Positions 17,313-27,245 are shown, counted from the stretch's first letter. The stretch: 64,000 nt of DNA from Massilia pinisoli (GCF_024753285.1 NZ_JANUGW010000013.1:1-64000); one strand, 5' to 3'. Numbers and translations: made by a program. The notes: generated by a model from the letters alone, not told the origin.

Positions 17313-17343
17313 GTAGGGTGGACGGCTCGGCCGTCCACCCTAC
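17313..17343. terminator. Long perfect hairpin between convergent genes
   Basis: Arms of 14 bp (GTAGGGTGGACGGC and its complement) with a 3-base loop lie 10 bp after the GGDEF-EAL gene and 55 bp before the end of thiL. There is no T-run, so it may be a bidirectional barrier or a REP-like repeat. A partial echo (ACGGTGGGCACG) follows at about 17379. Confidence 0.6.
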
Positions 17344-17397
17344 GTGTTAGCCGACGTCGAAATGGCCCCTGCATCGTACGGTGGGCACGTTTCAACG

Positions 17398-18372
17398 TCA
17401 CCCTGGACTGAAATGGTCCCAGCCCGCGAGCTGCAGATCGAGCGCCGCGCCTTCCGCATCGACCAGACGCAACCCTGGCTCCGCCGTGATCGTCCCTACG
17501 CGCGTCACGGCCGTGCCGCTGGCCGCGCCGGCCGCGATGATGGCGGCGCGCTTGTCCGCCGGCGCCGTGAAGCACAGCTCATAATCGTCGCCGCCCGCCG
17601 CCGCGAACCGGCGGCGCAGCGCGCGCGGCTGGCGGGCCAGCGCGGGCCCCGTGGGCAGCGCGTCGACGTCCAGCACGGCCCCCACGCGCGACGCGGCCAG
17701 GATGTGCTTCAAATCGCCCACGAGCCCGTCCGAGATGTCGAGCGCGGCGTGCGCGAGCCCGCCTTCGGCCAGCAGGCGGCCCAGCGCCACGCGCGGCGTC
17801 GGCGCGTGCATGCGCTGCGCGGTGGCCGCATGGTCGGCGGCGTCCAGCGCGACTTCGCTGCGGCGCGCGGCCAGCCACAGGCGCGCGTCGCCCAACGTAC
17901 CCGAGATCCAGACGTCGTCGCCCGCGCGCGCGGCATCGCGGCGCAGCGCCCGGCCCGGCGCCAGTTCGCCGAAGATCGTGATGCAAACGTTCAGCGGGCC
18001 CTTGGTCGTGTCGCCGCCCACGAGCTCGCAGCCGTGGGCGTCGGCGAGCGCGAACAGGCCGCGCGAAAAGCCGTCCAGCCAGTCGGGGTCCGCCGCCGGC
18101 AGCGACAGCGCGAGGGTGAAGCCGAGCGGCGTCGCGCCCATCGCGGCGAGGTCGGACAGGTTCACGGCCAGGCATTTGTGACCCAGCAGCAGCGGGTCGG
18201 CGCCGGCGAAGAAATGGCGGTCCTCGACGAGCATGTCGGACGAGACGGCCAGCAGCTTGCCTGGTGTGGGCGCGAGCAGGGCGCAGTCGTCGCCCACGCC
18301 GAGGACGGTGTTGGCGCCGGGCGCGCGGTCGCGCTGGAAGTAGCGTTTGATGAGATCGAATTCGGAGAGCAT
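17398..18372 (-). CDS. thiL: Thiamine-monophosphate kinase
   Basis: A 324-residue ATP-dependent kinase that converts thiamine phosphate to the diphosphate cofactor, the last step of thiamine synthesis. It opens MLSEFDLIKRYF and has the conserved GVGDDCALL metal/ATP block, AVNLSDLAAMGA, GGDTTKGPL and ALDISDGLVGDLKHI. Length is normal for the family. It lies 26 bp downstream of the AraC-type gene on the same strand, but no functional link is evident. Confidence 0.95.
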   Translation of the reverse strand: MLSEFDLIKRYFQRDRAPGANTVLGVGDDCALLAPTPGKLLAVSSDMLVEDRHFFAGADPLLLGHKCLAVNLSDLAAMGATPLGFTLALSLPAADPDWLDGFSRGLFALADAHGCELVGGDTTKGPLNVCITIFGELAPGRALRRDAARAGDDVWISGTLGDARLWLAARRSEVALDAADHAATAQRMHAPTPRVALGRLLAEGGLAHAALDISDGLVGDLKHILAASRVGAVLDVDALPTGPALARQPRALRRRFAAAGGDDYELCFTAPADKRAAIIAAGAASGTAVTRVGTITAEPGLRLVDAEGAALDLQLAGWDHFSPG

Positions 18373-18398
18373 CCCGCGATTCTAATCCGGGACGCCCG

Positions 18399-19343
18399 TC
18401 AGGCGGCAACCGCTGCCGGCGCCGCCGCGCGCGCCGCACGCCGGTAGCCGCCGGGGCCGACGCCGTAATGGCGCTTGAACACGCGGTTGAACGCCGCCTC
18501 CGACTGGTAGCCGACGGCCAGCGCCACGTCGCCCACGGCCCCTTCGCCGTGCAGCAGCGCGCGGGCGGCGCGTGCCATGCGCAGCTGGGTCAGCACGTCG
18601 GCCGGCGGCATCCCGCACAGGCGCGCGAACAGGCGCGCGAACGTGGCGCGCGACATGTGGCACGCCTCGGCCAGGTCTTCCACCTTCCACGCCCGCTCGG
18701 GCGATTCCAGCATCCGGGCCAGCGCATTGCCCAGGCGGCGGTCGGCGAGGACGGCGAACAGGCCGGGCGCCGCGCCGTCCGTGCCCGCCAGCCACGCGCG
18801 CAGCAGCAGCGCGAACAGGGCGCCGGACAGCTGGGCGACGACGACGTCGCCGCCGGGCCGGACCACCGTCGTCTCGTGCTGCAGCAGCCGCACGAGCGCG
18901 TGCAGGCCAGGGAAGTCGTCGGCGCGGCTGGCGCGCACGACCATCACGTCGGGCAGGGCGCGCACGAGGGCCTGGCGCGCGGCGCCTTCGAAGACGAAGC
19001 TGCCGCACAGGATGGCGGTCCCGGGGCCGGCGCCGCCGTTGCCCTTGCGTTGCAGCGGACCGTCGGCGGCGAGCGGGCGTACCGGCGCGGCGTCCGCGGC
19101 GGGACCCGCGTGTAGCCGGTGCGCGCTGCCGGCTGGGAAGACGACGACGTCGCCGGGGGCGAGGTCCAGCGTGGCGTGGCCCGGCACGTCGACGCGGGCG
19201 TCGCCTTCGACGATCACGTGGAACGGCGCCACGCCCGGCGTCGCGGCCGGTTCGTCCAGCACCCAGGGCGCGGCCAGCTCGCAGCGGATGTCGAGCGACG
19301 TGCGGATCGTGTACAGCGAGAGGAGGCGGCTCAAGGTGTCCAT
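18399..19343 (-). CDS. AraC-family transcriptional regulator with N-terminal cupin
   Basis: A 314-residue activator. Residues 20-200 form a cupin_6-type sensory domain (PWVLDEPAATPGVAPFHVIVEG, then VFPAGSAHRL). Residues 205-300 are the double HTH with the family signature (AVGYQSEAAFNRVFKRHYGVGPGGYRR). It is transcribed away from the AhpD-like gene with 126 bp between starts. Such cupin-AraC regulators often sit beside a carboxymuconolactone-decarboxylase-like or oxidoreductase gene they control, so that gene is the likely target. Confidence 0.9.
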   Translation of the reverse strand: MDTLSRLLSLYTIRTSLDIRCELAAPWVLDEPAATPGVAPFHVIVEGDARVDVPGHATLDLAPGDVVVFPAGSAHRLHAGPAADAAPVRPLAADGPLQRKGNGGAGPGTAILCGSFVFEGAARQALVRALPDVMVVRASRADDFPGLHALVRLLQHETTVVRPGGDVVVAQLSGALFALLLRAWLAGTDGAAPGLFAVLADRRLGNALARMLESPERAWKVEDLAEACHMSRATFARLFARLCGMPPADVLTQLRMARAARALLHGEGAVGDVALAVGYQSEAAFNRVFKRHYGVGPGGYRRAARAAAPAAVAA

Positions 19344-19469
19344 GTATTTTTCAGATGAGACGATCGGACAAATTATGGCAGCAAATCGGCATTCATTGTG
19401 CAGTCGACCGCGCCTAGACTTCTTTCCATGCCAAACGGCATTTCATCCACGAACGAAGAAAGGAAGATC

Positions 19470-20006
19470 ATGAGCCGTCTGAATACCCTGGGTACCCACG
19501 CCACCGGCCGCACCGCCGAGCTGTTCGCCGCCGTCAAGGCCAAGCTGGGCAAGGTCCCGAATGCGTACGACGCGATCGGCAGCAACAGCCCCGTCGCCCT
19601 CGAGGCCCTGCTGCACTTCGATGCGAAACTGGCGGACACGAGCCTGTCGAAACGGGAAATCGAGGTGGTCAAGCTGGCCGTCAGCGAAGTGAGCGGTTGC
19701 GACTACTGCGTGGCCGCGCACACGCTCGCGGGCAAGGCCGCCGGCTTGTCGTCGGACGGGGTCCTGGCCGCGCGCCGCGGCACGCCGGGCGGCGATGCGA
19801 AGCTGGATGCGCTGTCGACCTTCGTGCGCGCCGTCGTGGGCAGCCGCGGCACCGTGGCGCAGCCCGTCGTGGATGCCGTCAAGGCGGCCGGCTACACGGA
19901 CGAGCAGGTCGTGGACACGATCTTCGCGATCACGAGCATCACGTTCACGAACCTCGTCAACCGCATCAACGACACGGCGCTGGACTTCCCGAAAGCGCCC
20001 GCCTGA
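19470..20006 (+). CDS. AhpD-like / carboxymuconolactone decarboxylase family peroxidase
   Basis: A 178-residue all-helical protein with the AhpD redox motif in VSGCDYCVAAH (CxxC followed by His). AhpD proteins use this pair to reduce peroxides or relay electrons. The start is ATG 19470, preceded by GAAAGGAAG; an in-frame ATG at 19398 lacks a ribosome site. It is divergent from the AraC/cupin regulator, which probably controls it. The substrate is unknown. Confidence 0.9.
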   Translation: MSRLNTLGTHATGRTAELFAAVKAKLGKVPNAYDAIGSNSPVALEALLHFDAKLADTSLSKREIEVVKLAVSEVSGCDYCVAAHTLAGKAAGLSSDGVLAARRGTPGGDAKLDALSTFVRAVVGSRGTVAQPVVDAVKAAGYTDEQVVDTIFAITSITFTNLVNRINDTALDFPKAPA

Positions 20007-20140
20007 CGCGGGCGATGGGGCGGGTTGCCATGCTACCCGCCCTTGGTCGCTGCTGTCGATACCAAGAAATACGTAGACGGGGACTGGTGACACTCTGCTA
20101 AAATCGGAGACCCCCCGTCAGTTCAAAAAGGCAGCAGAGC

Positions 20141-22453
20141 ATGGATTCGTCAATCGATAAAAAAGAAGAATTACGTCAACAACTGCGGGCTGCCGCGCTC
20201 GAGTACCACCAGTTTCCCACTCCCGGCAAGATCGCCGTCACGCCGACCAAGTCTGTCCTGAACCAGCGCGACCTGGCCCTGGCGTACTCGCCGGGCGTTG
20301 CCGCGCCCTGCGAAGAAATCGTCAAGGACCCGGCCTCTGCCTATAAATACACGGCGCGCGGCAACCTCGTCGCGGTGATCTCGAACGGCACGGCCGTCCT
20401 CGGCCTCGGTAATATCGGCCCGCTGGCATCGAAGCCCGTCATGGAAGGCAAGGGCGTGCTGTTCAAGAAGTTCGCCGGCATCGACGTGTTCGACATCGAG
20501 ATCAACGAAAACGATCCGGACAAGCTGATCGACGTGATCGCCGCGCTGGAACCGACCTTCGGCGGCGTGAACCTCGAGGACATCAAGGCGCCCGAGTGCT
20601 TCTACATCGAGCGCAAGCTGCGCGAGCGCATGAAGATCCCCGTCTTCCACGACGACCAGCACGGCACCGCGATCATCGTCGGCGCCGCCATCCTGAACGG
20701 CCTGAAGGTCGTCAATAAAGATCTCAAGAAGTGCAAGATGGTCGTGTCCGGCGCGGGCGCGGCGGCACTGGCCTGCCTCGACCTGGCCGTCGACCTCGGC
20801 TTCCCCATTGAGAACATCTATGTGACCGACCTGGCCGGCGTCGTCTACAAGGGCCGCACCGAGCTGATGGACCCGGACAAGGAACGCTTCGCGCAAGACA
20901 CGCCGCACCGCTCGCTGGCCGAAGTCATCCCCGACGCCGACATCTTCCTGGGCCTGTCCGCCGGCGGCGTGCTGAAGCCGGACATGGTCGCGAAGATGGC
21001 GCCGAACCCGCTGATCCTGGCGCTCGCGAACCCGAACCCGGAAATCCTGCCGGAAGATGCGAAAGCCGTCCGCAACGACGTCATCATCGCCACCGGCCGT
21101 TCGGACTACCCGAACCAGGTCAACAACGTGCTGTGCTTCCCGTACATGTTCCGCGGCGCACTGGACTGCGGCGCGACGACGATCACGCGCGAGATGGAAA
21201 TCGCCGTCGTGCACGCGATTGCCGACCTGGCCCACGCCGAGCAGTCGGACATCGTGGCGTCCGCGTACGGCATCTCGAACCTGTCGTTCGGCCCGGAATA
21301 CCTGATCCCGATGCCGTTCGACCCGCGCCTCTTGACGCACATCGCGCCGGCCGTCGCCAAGGCCGCGATGGACGGCGGCGTCGCCACCCGTCCGATCGCC
21401 GACCTGGCCGCCTACGCCGAGAGCCTGCAGCAATTCGTCTACCGCAGCGGCAGCTTCATGAAGCCGCTGTTCCAGATCGCGAAGAGCGCGCCGGCCGAAC
21501 GCAAGCGCATCGTCTTCGCCGAGGGCGAGGAAGAGCGCGTGCTGCGCGCCGTGCAGGTCGTCGTCGACGAGAACCTGGCCCGTCCGATCCTCGTCGGCCG
21601 TCCGGCCGTGCTGGAAAAGCGCATCGAGAAATTCGGCCTGCGCCTGAAGCAGGGCAAGCACTTCGACGTCATCAACCCCGACTTCGACGAGCGCTACCGC
21701 GATTACTGGCAAAGCTACCACCAGCTGGTCATGCGCAAGGGCGTCACGGAAGACCTCGCCCGCCTGGCAATGCGCCGTCGCCACACGCTGATCGGCGCGA
21801 TGATGATCCACAAGGGCGACGCCGACGGCATGATCTGCGGCACGTACGGCACGACCGACGTGCACCTGCAGTACATCGACCAGGTGCTGGGCAAGCGCGC
21901 CGGTGCCAACGTCTATGCGGCGCTGAACTTCATCATCACGCAGGAACGCCAGATCGCCATGGTCGACACGCACGTCAACGAGAACCCGACGGCCGAAGAG
22001 CTGACCGAGATCACGCTGATGGCGGCCGAGGAACTGGAACGCCTGGGCATCAATCCGCGCGTGGCGCTGCTGTCGCACTCGAACTTCGGCACGTCGAACA
22101 GCGCGTCGGCCAAGAAGATGCGTGCCGCCCTCAGCCTGATCCAGCAGAAGGCCCCAAGCCTGGAAGTCGACGGCGAGATGCACGGCGACACGGCGCTGGA
22201 CTCGAAGCTGCGCGCCAAGATCATGCCGCAGTCGACGCTCAAGGGCGATGCCAACCTGCTCGTCATGCCGAACATCGAAGCCGCGAACATCGCCTATAAC
22301 GTCGTCAAGACGGCAGCCGGCAGCGGCGTCGCCATCGGCCCCGTGCTGCTGGGCTGCGCGCGTCCGGTGCACATCCTGACGCCGTCGGCCACCGTGCGCC
22401 GCATCGTCAACATGACGGCCTTGTGCGTCGTCGATGCCGTCTCGGAGCGCTGA
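20141..22453 (+). CDS. maeB: NADP-dependent malic enzyme with C-terminal phosphotransacetylase-like domain
   Basis: A 770-residue enzyme that oxidatively decarboxylates malate to pyruvate with NADP. The malic domain (about 20-430) shows the Tyr/Lys region GKIAVTPTK, GLGNIGP, HDDQHGTAI (metal site) and the Rossmann block VVSGAGAAALACLDL. Residues 435-770 form the PTA-like regulatory domain, with the characteristic VLLGCARPVHIL near the end. In MaeB proteins this domain binds acetyl-CoA to regulate activity and is usually not catalytic. Length matches the two-domain family. A clear terminator follows. Confidence 0.97.
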   Translation: MDSSIDKKEELRQQLRAAALEYHQFPTPGKIAVTPTKSVLNQRDLALAYSPGVAAPCEEIVKDPASAYKYTARGNLVAVISNGTAVLGLGNIGPLASKPVMEGKGVLFKKFAGIDVFDIEINENDPDKLIDVIAALEPTFGGVNLEDIKAPECFYIERKLRERMKIPVFHDDQHGTAIIVGAAILNGLKVVNKDLKKCKMVVSGAGAAALACLDLAVDLGFPIENIYVTDLAGVVYKGRTELMDPDKERFAQDTPHRSLAEVIPDADIFLGLSAGGVLKPDMVAKMAPNPLILALANPNPEILPEDAKAVRNDVIIATGRSDYPNQVNNVLCFPYMFRGALDCGATTITREMEIAVVHAIADLAHAEQSDIVASAYGISNLSFGPEYLIPMPFDPRLLTHIAPAVAKAAMDGGVATRPIADLAAYAESLQQFVYRSGSFMKPLFQIAKSAPAERKRIVFAEGEEERVLRAVQVVVDENLARPILVGRPAVLEKRIEKFGLRLKQGKHFDVINPDFDERYRDYWQSYHQLVMRKGVTEDLARLAMRRRHTLIGAMMIHKGDADGMICGTYGTTDVHLQYIDQVLGKRAGANVYAALNFIITQERQIAMVDTHVNENPTAEELTEITLMAAEELERLGINPRVALLSHSNFGTSNSASAKKMRAALSLIQQKAPSLEVDGEMHGDTALDSKLRAKIMPQSTLKGDANLLVMPNIEAANIAYNVVKTAAGSGVAIGPVLLGCARPVHILTPSATVRRIVNMTALCVVDAVSER

Positions 22454-22496
22454 TACCGTGCTGTTGTAGATTCGTCACCGGTAGTAAGATCCGACA

Positions 22497-22520
22497 AAAA
22501 GGGCCCATCCGGGCCCTTTT
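22497..22520 (+). terminator. Rho-independent terminator after maeB
   Basis: Arms AAAAGGGCCC and GGGCCCTTTT with a 4-base loop (ATCC), ending in a T-run, 43 bp after the maeB stop. Confidence 0.92.
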
Positions 22521-22806
22521 GTCATTTAACTGTAGAAATTTCCTACAAATCGTGAAGGTGTAATAAAGCTTGAGTAACAAGTAACAATGCGTAATCACGC
22601 GCCGTCTTTTCAAGGTTTCAGTCCATAATAGACGAGTCTATCTTGTTTATTTTGCATCTTTTCCGGGGTGCAAGACACAAGTGAAACTCGCGGCAACGTG
22701 GCGTATCGGAGTGTTATTGCCTCCATGCCACCGCGTCCGACGTCCCGGGCCGCCCCGCCAAGGCGGTCGCGGCTGTCGCTACGGATCACCAACTGATACC
22801 AAGAAC
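22521..22806. other. Intergenic region ahead of the gmd operon
   Basis: About 285 bp between the maeB terminator and gmd. It is AT-rich to about 22680, with a direct repeat (AGTAACAAGTAACAA near 22572), and then GC-rich. It presumably holds the operon promoter; no clear operator or riboswitch was found. Confidence 0.4.
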
Positions 22807-23850
22807 ATGCAGACTACGAAAACGGCCCTGATCACCGGCATTACCGGCCAGGACGGCGCCTACCTGGCGCAGCTGCTCCTCGACAAGGGTTACCGCGTGA
22901 CGGGCACGTTTCGGCGGTCCAGTTCGGTCAACTTCTGGCGCATCGCCGAGCTCGGTATCGAGCAGCATCCGAACCTGTCCCTCGTCGAATATGACCTCAC
23001 GGACCTGTCGTCGAGCGTCCGCCTGATCGAATCCACCCGTCCGGACGAGGTGTACAACCTGGCCGCACAAAGCTTTGTCGGCGTCTCGTTCGACCAGCCC
23101 GTGACCACCGCCTCGATCACGGGCCTGGGCGCCGTGCACCTGCTGGAAGCGATCCGCATCGTGCATCCGACAGCGCGCTTCTACCAGGCGTCGACGTCCG
23201 AGATGTTCGGCAAGGTGCAGGCCGTGCCGCAGGCCGAGTCGACGCCGTTCTACCCGCGCAGCCCGTACGGCGTGGCCAAGCTGTATGCGCACTGGATGAC
23301 CGTGAACTACCGCGAATCGTATGGCATCTTCGGCAGCTCGGGCATCCTGTTCAACCACGAATCGCCACTGCGCGGTCGCGAATTTGTCACCCGCAAGATC
23401 ACGGACGCCGTCGCCAAGATCGTCCTGAACAAGCTCGACGTGCTGGAACTGGGCAACCTGGACGCCAGGCGCGACTGGGGCTATGCGCGCGAATACGTGG
23501 AAGGCATGTGGCGCATCCTGCAGGCGGCCGAGCCCGACACCTTCGTGCTCGCCACGAACCGCACGGAAACCGTACGCGACTTCGTGACGATGGCCTTCCG
23601 CGGCGCCAACCTGGACGTCGAGTGGAAAGGCGCGGGCGAACAAGAGACGGGCCATTGCGCCCGTACCGGCAAGCTGCTCGTGCGCGTGTCGCCGAAGTTC
23701 TACCGCCCGGCCGAGGTCGACCTGCTGATCGGCGACCCGTCGAAGGCGCAGCGCGAGCTGGGCTGGAAGGCCGAGACGTCGCTGGAACGGCTGTGCCAGA
23801 TGATGGTCGACGCCGACTTGCGCCGCAACGAATCCGGTTTCTCGTTCTGA
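22807..23850 (+). CDS. gmd: GDP-mannose 4,6-dehydratase
   Basis: A 347-residue extended short-chain dehydrogenase that turns GDP-D-mannose into GDP-4-keto-6-deoxymannose. It has the NAD(P) motif GITGQDGAYLA at about 10-20, FRRSSS, the catalytic STSEMFG and YGVAK (YxxxK), and the Gmd block LFNHESPLRGREFVTRKI. The start ATG 22807 gives the usual N-terminus; upstream codons are unsupported. It is first gene of a tight four-gene operon, 1 bp ahead of the reductase gene. Confidence 0.95.
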   Translation: MQTTKTALITGITGQDGAYLAQLLLDKGYRVTGTFRRSSSVNFWRIAELGIEQHPNLSLVEYDLTDLSSSVRLIESTRPDEVYNLAAQSFVGVSFDQPVTTASITGLGAVHLLEAIRIVHPTARFYQASTSEMFGKVQAVPQAESTPFYPRSPYGVAKLYAHWMTVNYRESYGIFGSSGILFNHESPLRGREFVTRKITDAVAKIVLNKLDVLELGNLDARRDWGYAREYVEGMWRILQAAEPDTFVLATNRTETVRDFVTMAFRGANLDVEWKGAGEQETGHCARTGKLLVRVSPKFYRPAEVDLLIGDPSKAQRELGWKAETSLERLCQMMVDADLRRNESGFSF

Positions 23851-23851
23851 C

Positions 23852-24805
23852 GTGCACGGCATGGCCACGGAAAACATCGTCCGCATCGGTGAACGCCACG
23901 ACGAACCTCGCGAGGGGGAGGGCAGGCGCGCCCTGATCACGGGCCTGCGCGGCTTCACGGGCCGCTACATGGCGCGCGAACTGGCCGCGGCGGGCTATCG
24001 GGTCTACGGCACCGTACAGCCGGGTGCCGAGACGGGGCCGGATGTCTTCGCCGCCGACCTGCTCGACCGCGCCGCGCTGGCGGCCGTGGTCATGCAGACG
24101 CGGCCGGACGTCGTCGTCCACCTGGCCGCGATCGCGTTCGTCGCCCACGACAATGCCGAACAGATGTACCGCGTCAACGTGGCCGGCACCCGCAACCTGC
24201 TGGAAGCGCTGACGCAGGGCGCGCACAAGCCGTCGTGTGTTCTGCTGCCTTCGTCGGCCAATATCTACGGCAACGCCGCCGTGCCCGTCATCGACGAATC
24301 CGTGGCGCCCGCGCCCGCCAACGACTACGCCGTCAGCAAGCTCGCGATGGAATACATGGCCCGGCTGTGGATGGCCAGGCTGCCGATCGTGATCGCGCGG
24401 CCGTTCAACTACACGGGCGTCGGCCAGCACGAGTTGTTCCTGCTGCCGAAGATCGTGTCGCACTTCCGCAAGGGCGCGCGCCGCATCGAACTGGGCAACC
24501 TCGCGATCGCGCGCGATTTTTCCGACGTGCGCATGGTCGTGAAGAGCTATCGCCGCCTGCTCGCGGCGGCGCCGGCCGGGGAGGTCTTCAACGTCTGCTC
24601 CGGTCGCTCGCAGTCGCTTCAGAGCGTGATCGACATGATGAGCGACATCGCCGGCTACCGCATCGACGTGCACGTCAACCCGGCCTTCGTGCGCGCCAGT
24701 GACGTGGCAACGCTGACCGGTAGCAACGCCAAGCTGACCGGCGTGATCGGGCCCGTCGCCTCGCCGCCGCTGGTCGACACGCTGCGCTGGATGTACGAGG
24801 CGTGA
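23852..24805 (+). CDS. rmd: GDP-6-deoxy-D-mannose reductase (NAD-dependent epimerase/dehydratase family)
   Basis: A 317-residue SDR with GLRGFTGRYMA as NAD(P) motif (about 31-41) and DYAVSKLAMEY carrying YxxxK. Next to gmd, this matches Rmd, which reduces the 4-keto intermediate to GDP-D-rhamnose. A fucose synthase (Fcl) would be longer and show different blocks. The start could be ATG 23852 or ATG 23861. It overlaps or abuts the following glycosyltransferase. The pathway assignment rests mainly on the gmd neighbour. Confidence 0.85.
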   Translation: MHGMATENIVRIGERHDEPREGEGRRALITGLRGFTGRYMARELAAAGYRVYGTVQPGAETGPDVFAADLLDRAALAAVVMQTRPDVVVHLAAIAFVAHDNAEQMYRVNVAGTRNLLEALTQGAHKPSCVLLPSSANIYGNAAVPVIDESVAPAPANDYAVSKLAMEYMARLWMARLPIVIARPFNYTGVGQHELFLLPKIVSHFRKGARRIELGNLAIARDFSDVRMVVKSYRRLLAAAPAGEVFNVCSGRSQSLQSVIDMMSDIAGYRIDVHVNPAFVRASDVATLTGSNAKLTGVIGPVASPPLVDTLRWMYEA

Positions 24806-26067
24806 GCACGATGCCGACCGGCCAGGACAACACCATGATCGAACTGGGCCTCCCCAAACGACGCGCGGTCGGCACAGCCGGCCTCCAGGACCACCTGCGC
24901 ACGCTCGTCAGTACCGCCGAGGCCGCGAATGACGCGCTGGCATTGCCCGACCTGCGCATCGGCATGGGCACGACCATGATCGAACCGGCCTACACGGGCG
25001 GGCACCTGGACGGCATCGGCGTCTATACGCAGGCGCTGCTGCGCCACCTGCCCCGGGCCGGCTGCGCGCTGCTGCCGTATTCCTGGCCGCGCCTGCGCGG
25101 CGGCGGCGCCATCACGGCGGGTGAAGCGCTGCCCCATTCGTTCGAGCGCGCGTCGTTCGTCGACCTCGTGACGCCGCACGCGCACCGCGTGCACATGCCC
25201 GTCGACGTGTTTCACGTGACGGACTACCGCGTCGTCCGCATGGATTGTCCCGTCGTGGCGAGCCTGCACGATGCGCTGCCGGTCAAGCATCCCGAATGGT
25301 GCAACCCGCGCCTGCGCGGCGTGAAGAACTGGCTCCAGCGCAAGGCCGCGCAAAAGGCCGACCACGTGATCGCGCTGTCGCATTTCGCGATCGACGAACT
25401 GGTCGAATGCTTCGGCATCGACGAGCGCCGCATCACCGTCGTGCCGTGCGGCGTCGACGACGAGTGGTTCGAGCCGCCGCCGGCCGACGCCGTGGCGGCG
25501 ACGTTGCGGGTCAACGGTTTGCGGCCGGGTTATTTCCTGTTCGTGGGCACGCTGCAGCCGCGCAAGAACGTCGAGCGCTTGCTGGACGCCTACCTGTCGC
25601 TGCCCGCGGCCGTGCGGGCGGAACGCCAGCTCGTCATCGTGGGCAGTGCCGGCGCGCGCTCGGACGACGTGCTGCGCCGTATCGCGGCCGCCGTGCAGGA
25701 CGGCGCCGACGTCGTCTGGCTGAACCGCCTCGTCGACAATGCCGACCTGCGCCACGTGTACGCGGGCGCGGGCGTGTTCGTGTTCGCCTCGCTGTACGAA
25801 GGTTTCGGTATTCCTGTGGTGGAAGCGTTTGCAGCCGGCGTGCCCGTCGTCGCGTCGAACACGACATCGCTCCCGGAAGTGACGGCCGGCGCGGCGCTCG
25901 ACGTCGATCCGCTCGACACGGGCGCGATCGCCGATGCGATGCTCACCCTGGCGCGCGAACCCGCCGCGCGGGAGCGCTGCATCGCGGCCGGTCGCGCGCG
26001 CGCGGCCCAGCTGACGTGGGCCGAGACGGCACGCCAGACGGCCGCCGTCTATCGCGCCCTGGTCTGA
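24802..26067 (+). CDS. GT4-family glycosyltransferase
   Basis: A 421-residue GT-B glycosyltransferase. The C-terminal half holds the donor-binding signature FLFVGTLQPRKNVERLLDAY and the E-x7-E type motif in SLYEGFGIPVVEAFAAGVPVVAS. The start is either GTG 24802 (overlapping the rmd stop) or ATG 24811, 9 bp later. In the gmd-rmd operon it most likely adds D-rhamnose, or a neighbouring mannose, to a surface polysaccharide. Acceptor and linkage are unknown. Confidence 0.88.
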   Translation: MSTMPTGQDNTMIELGLPKRRAVGTAGLQDHLRTLVSTAEAANDALALPDLRIGMGTTMIEPAYTGGHLDGIGVYTQALLRHLPRAGCALLPYSWPRLRGGGAITAGEALPHSFERASFVDLVTPHAHRVHMPVDVFHVTDYRVVRMDCPVVASLHDALPVKHPEWCNPRLRGVKNWLQRKAAQKADHVIALSHFAIDELVECFGIDERRITVVPCGVDDEWFEPPPADAVAATLRVNGLRPGYFLFVGTLQPRKNVERLLDAYLSLPAAVRAERQLVIVGSAGARSDDVLRRIAAAVQDGADVVWLNRLVDNADLRHVYAGAGVFVFASLYEGFGIPVVEAFAAGVPVVASNTTSLPEVTAGAALDVDPLDTGAIADAMLTLAREPAARERCIAAGRARAAQLTWAETARQTAAVYRALV

Positions 26068-26077
26068 AGGACCGCCC

Positions 26078-27241
26078 ATGTCCAGCCCGATGCGCGTCCT
26101 CCATTTCTACAAGACCTATTACCCCGATTCCGTCGGCGGGGTCGAGCAGGTGATCCGCCAGATGTGCGTGGGCACGGGACGCCTGGGGATCACGAACCAA
26201 GTGCTGTCGCTGTCGCGCGACCGGCACCTCGAGCCGTTCGACTACGAGGGCCACACGGTGCACCGGGTGCCGCTGAATGTCGAGGTGGCGTCCAACGCCG
26301 TGTCGGTGCAGGCGATCGGCGCGCTGGCGCGCATGGCGGCGCAGGCCGACGTCGTGCACTACCACTTCCCGTGGCCCTTCATGGACCTGGCGCACTTCCT
26401 GGCCCGCATCGACAAGCCGACCGTCGTCACCTACCACTCCGACATCGTGCGCCAGAAAATGCTGCTGAAGCTGTATCAGCCGCTGCGGCACCGGTTCCTG
26501 CGGAGCGTCGATGCGATCGTCGCCACGTCGCCGAACTATCTCGCGTCGTCGGCCGTGCTGCATGGCTACCGCGACAAGACCCGCGTCATCGCGTTCGGCC
26601 TCGACAAATCCAGCTATCCGGTGCCGGAGCAGGCGCGCCTGGACCACTGGCGCGCGCGCGTGGGGCAGAAATTCTTCCTGTTCGTGGGCGTGCTGCGCTA
26701 CTACAAGGGCTTGCACATCCTGCTCGATGCCGTGGCGGGCACCGACTATCCGGTCGTGATCGTCGGCGCCGGGCCGATCGAGGCGGAACTGAAGGCGCGT
26801 GCCGCGCGCCTTGGCCTCAAGCACGTGCAATTCGTCGGCGCCGTCGACGACCACGACAAGGCCGCGCTGCTCGAGCTCTGCTACGCCGTCGCCTTCCCGT
26901 CGCACCTGCGCTCGGAAGCGTTCGGCATCTCGTTGCTGGAAGGGGCGATGTACGGCAAGCCGATGATCTCCAGCGAGATCGGCACGGGCACCACGTACAT
27001 CAACGTGCACGGCGAGACTGGGCTCGTGGTGCCGCCGTCCGACCATGAGGCCTTGCGCGCCGCCATGCAGCGGCTGTGGAACGACCCGCGGATGGCGCAG
27101 GAGATGGGGCAACGCGCCGAGGCGCGCTACTGGCAGCTGTTCACGTCGGCGCAGATGGCCGAGAACTATGCGCGGCTGTACGAGGAACTCGTGGCGCGCA
27201 AGGCGGAAGTGCGGCTCACGGCCGCGGCGCGGCTGGGGTAA
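26078..27241 (+). CDS. GT4-family glycosyltransferase
   Basis: A 387-residue GT-B enzyme. The N-terminal acceptor half starts MRVLHFYKTYYPDSVGGVEQVI. The C-terminal half has FFLFVGVLRYYKGLHILLDAV and SEAFGISLLEGAMYGKPMISSEIGTG (E-x7-E region). AAGGA precedes the ATG by about 8 bp. It is the last gene of the gmd-rmd operon and resembles mannosyl/rhamnosyltransferases of O-antigen or exopolysaccharide clusters. Two transferases beside one nucleotide-sugar pathway suggest a short D-rhamnose-containing unit. Confidence 0.9.
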   Translation: MSSPMRVLHFYKTYYPDSVGGVEQVIRQMCVGTGRLGITNQVLSLSRDRHLEPFDYEGHTVHRVPLNVEVASNAVSVQAIGALARMAAQADVVHYHFPWPFMDLAHFLARIDKPTVVTYHSDIVRQKMLLKLYQPLRHRFLRSVDAIVATSPNYLASSAVLHGYRDKTRVIAFGLDKSSYPVPEQARLDHWRARVGQKFFLFVGVLRYYKGLHILLDAVAGTDYPVVIVGAGPIEAELKARAARLGLKHVQFVGAVDDHDKAALLELCYAVAFPSHLRSEAFGISLLEGAMYGKPMISSEIGTGTTYINVHGETGLVVPPSDHEALRAAMQRLWNDPRMAQEMGQRAEARYWQLFTSAQMAENYARLYEELVARKAEVRLTAAARLG

Positions 27242-27245
27242 CGCT

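Noticed and set aside
22807..24805. gmd plus a GDP-L-fucose synthase
   Set aside because: The second enzyme lacks the Fcl-type blocks I would expect and looks like Rmd, so GDP-D-rhamnose is more likely. This remains a family-level judgement.
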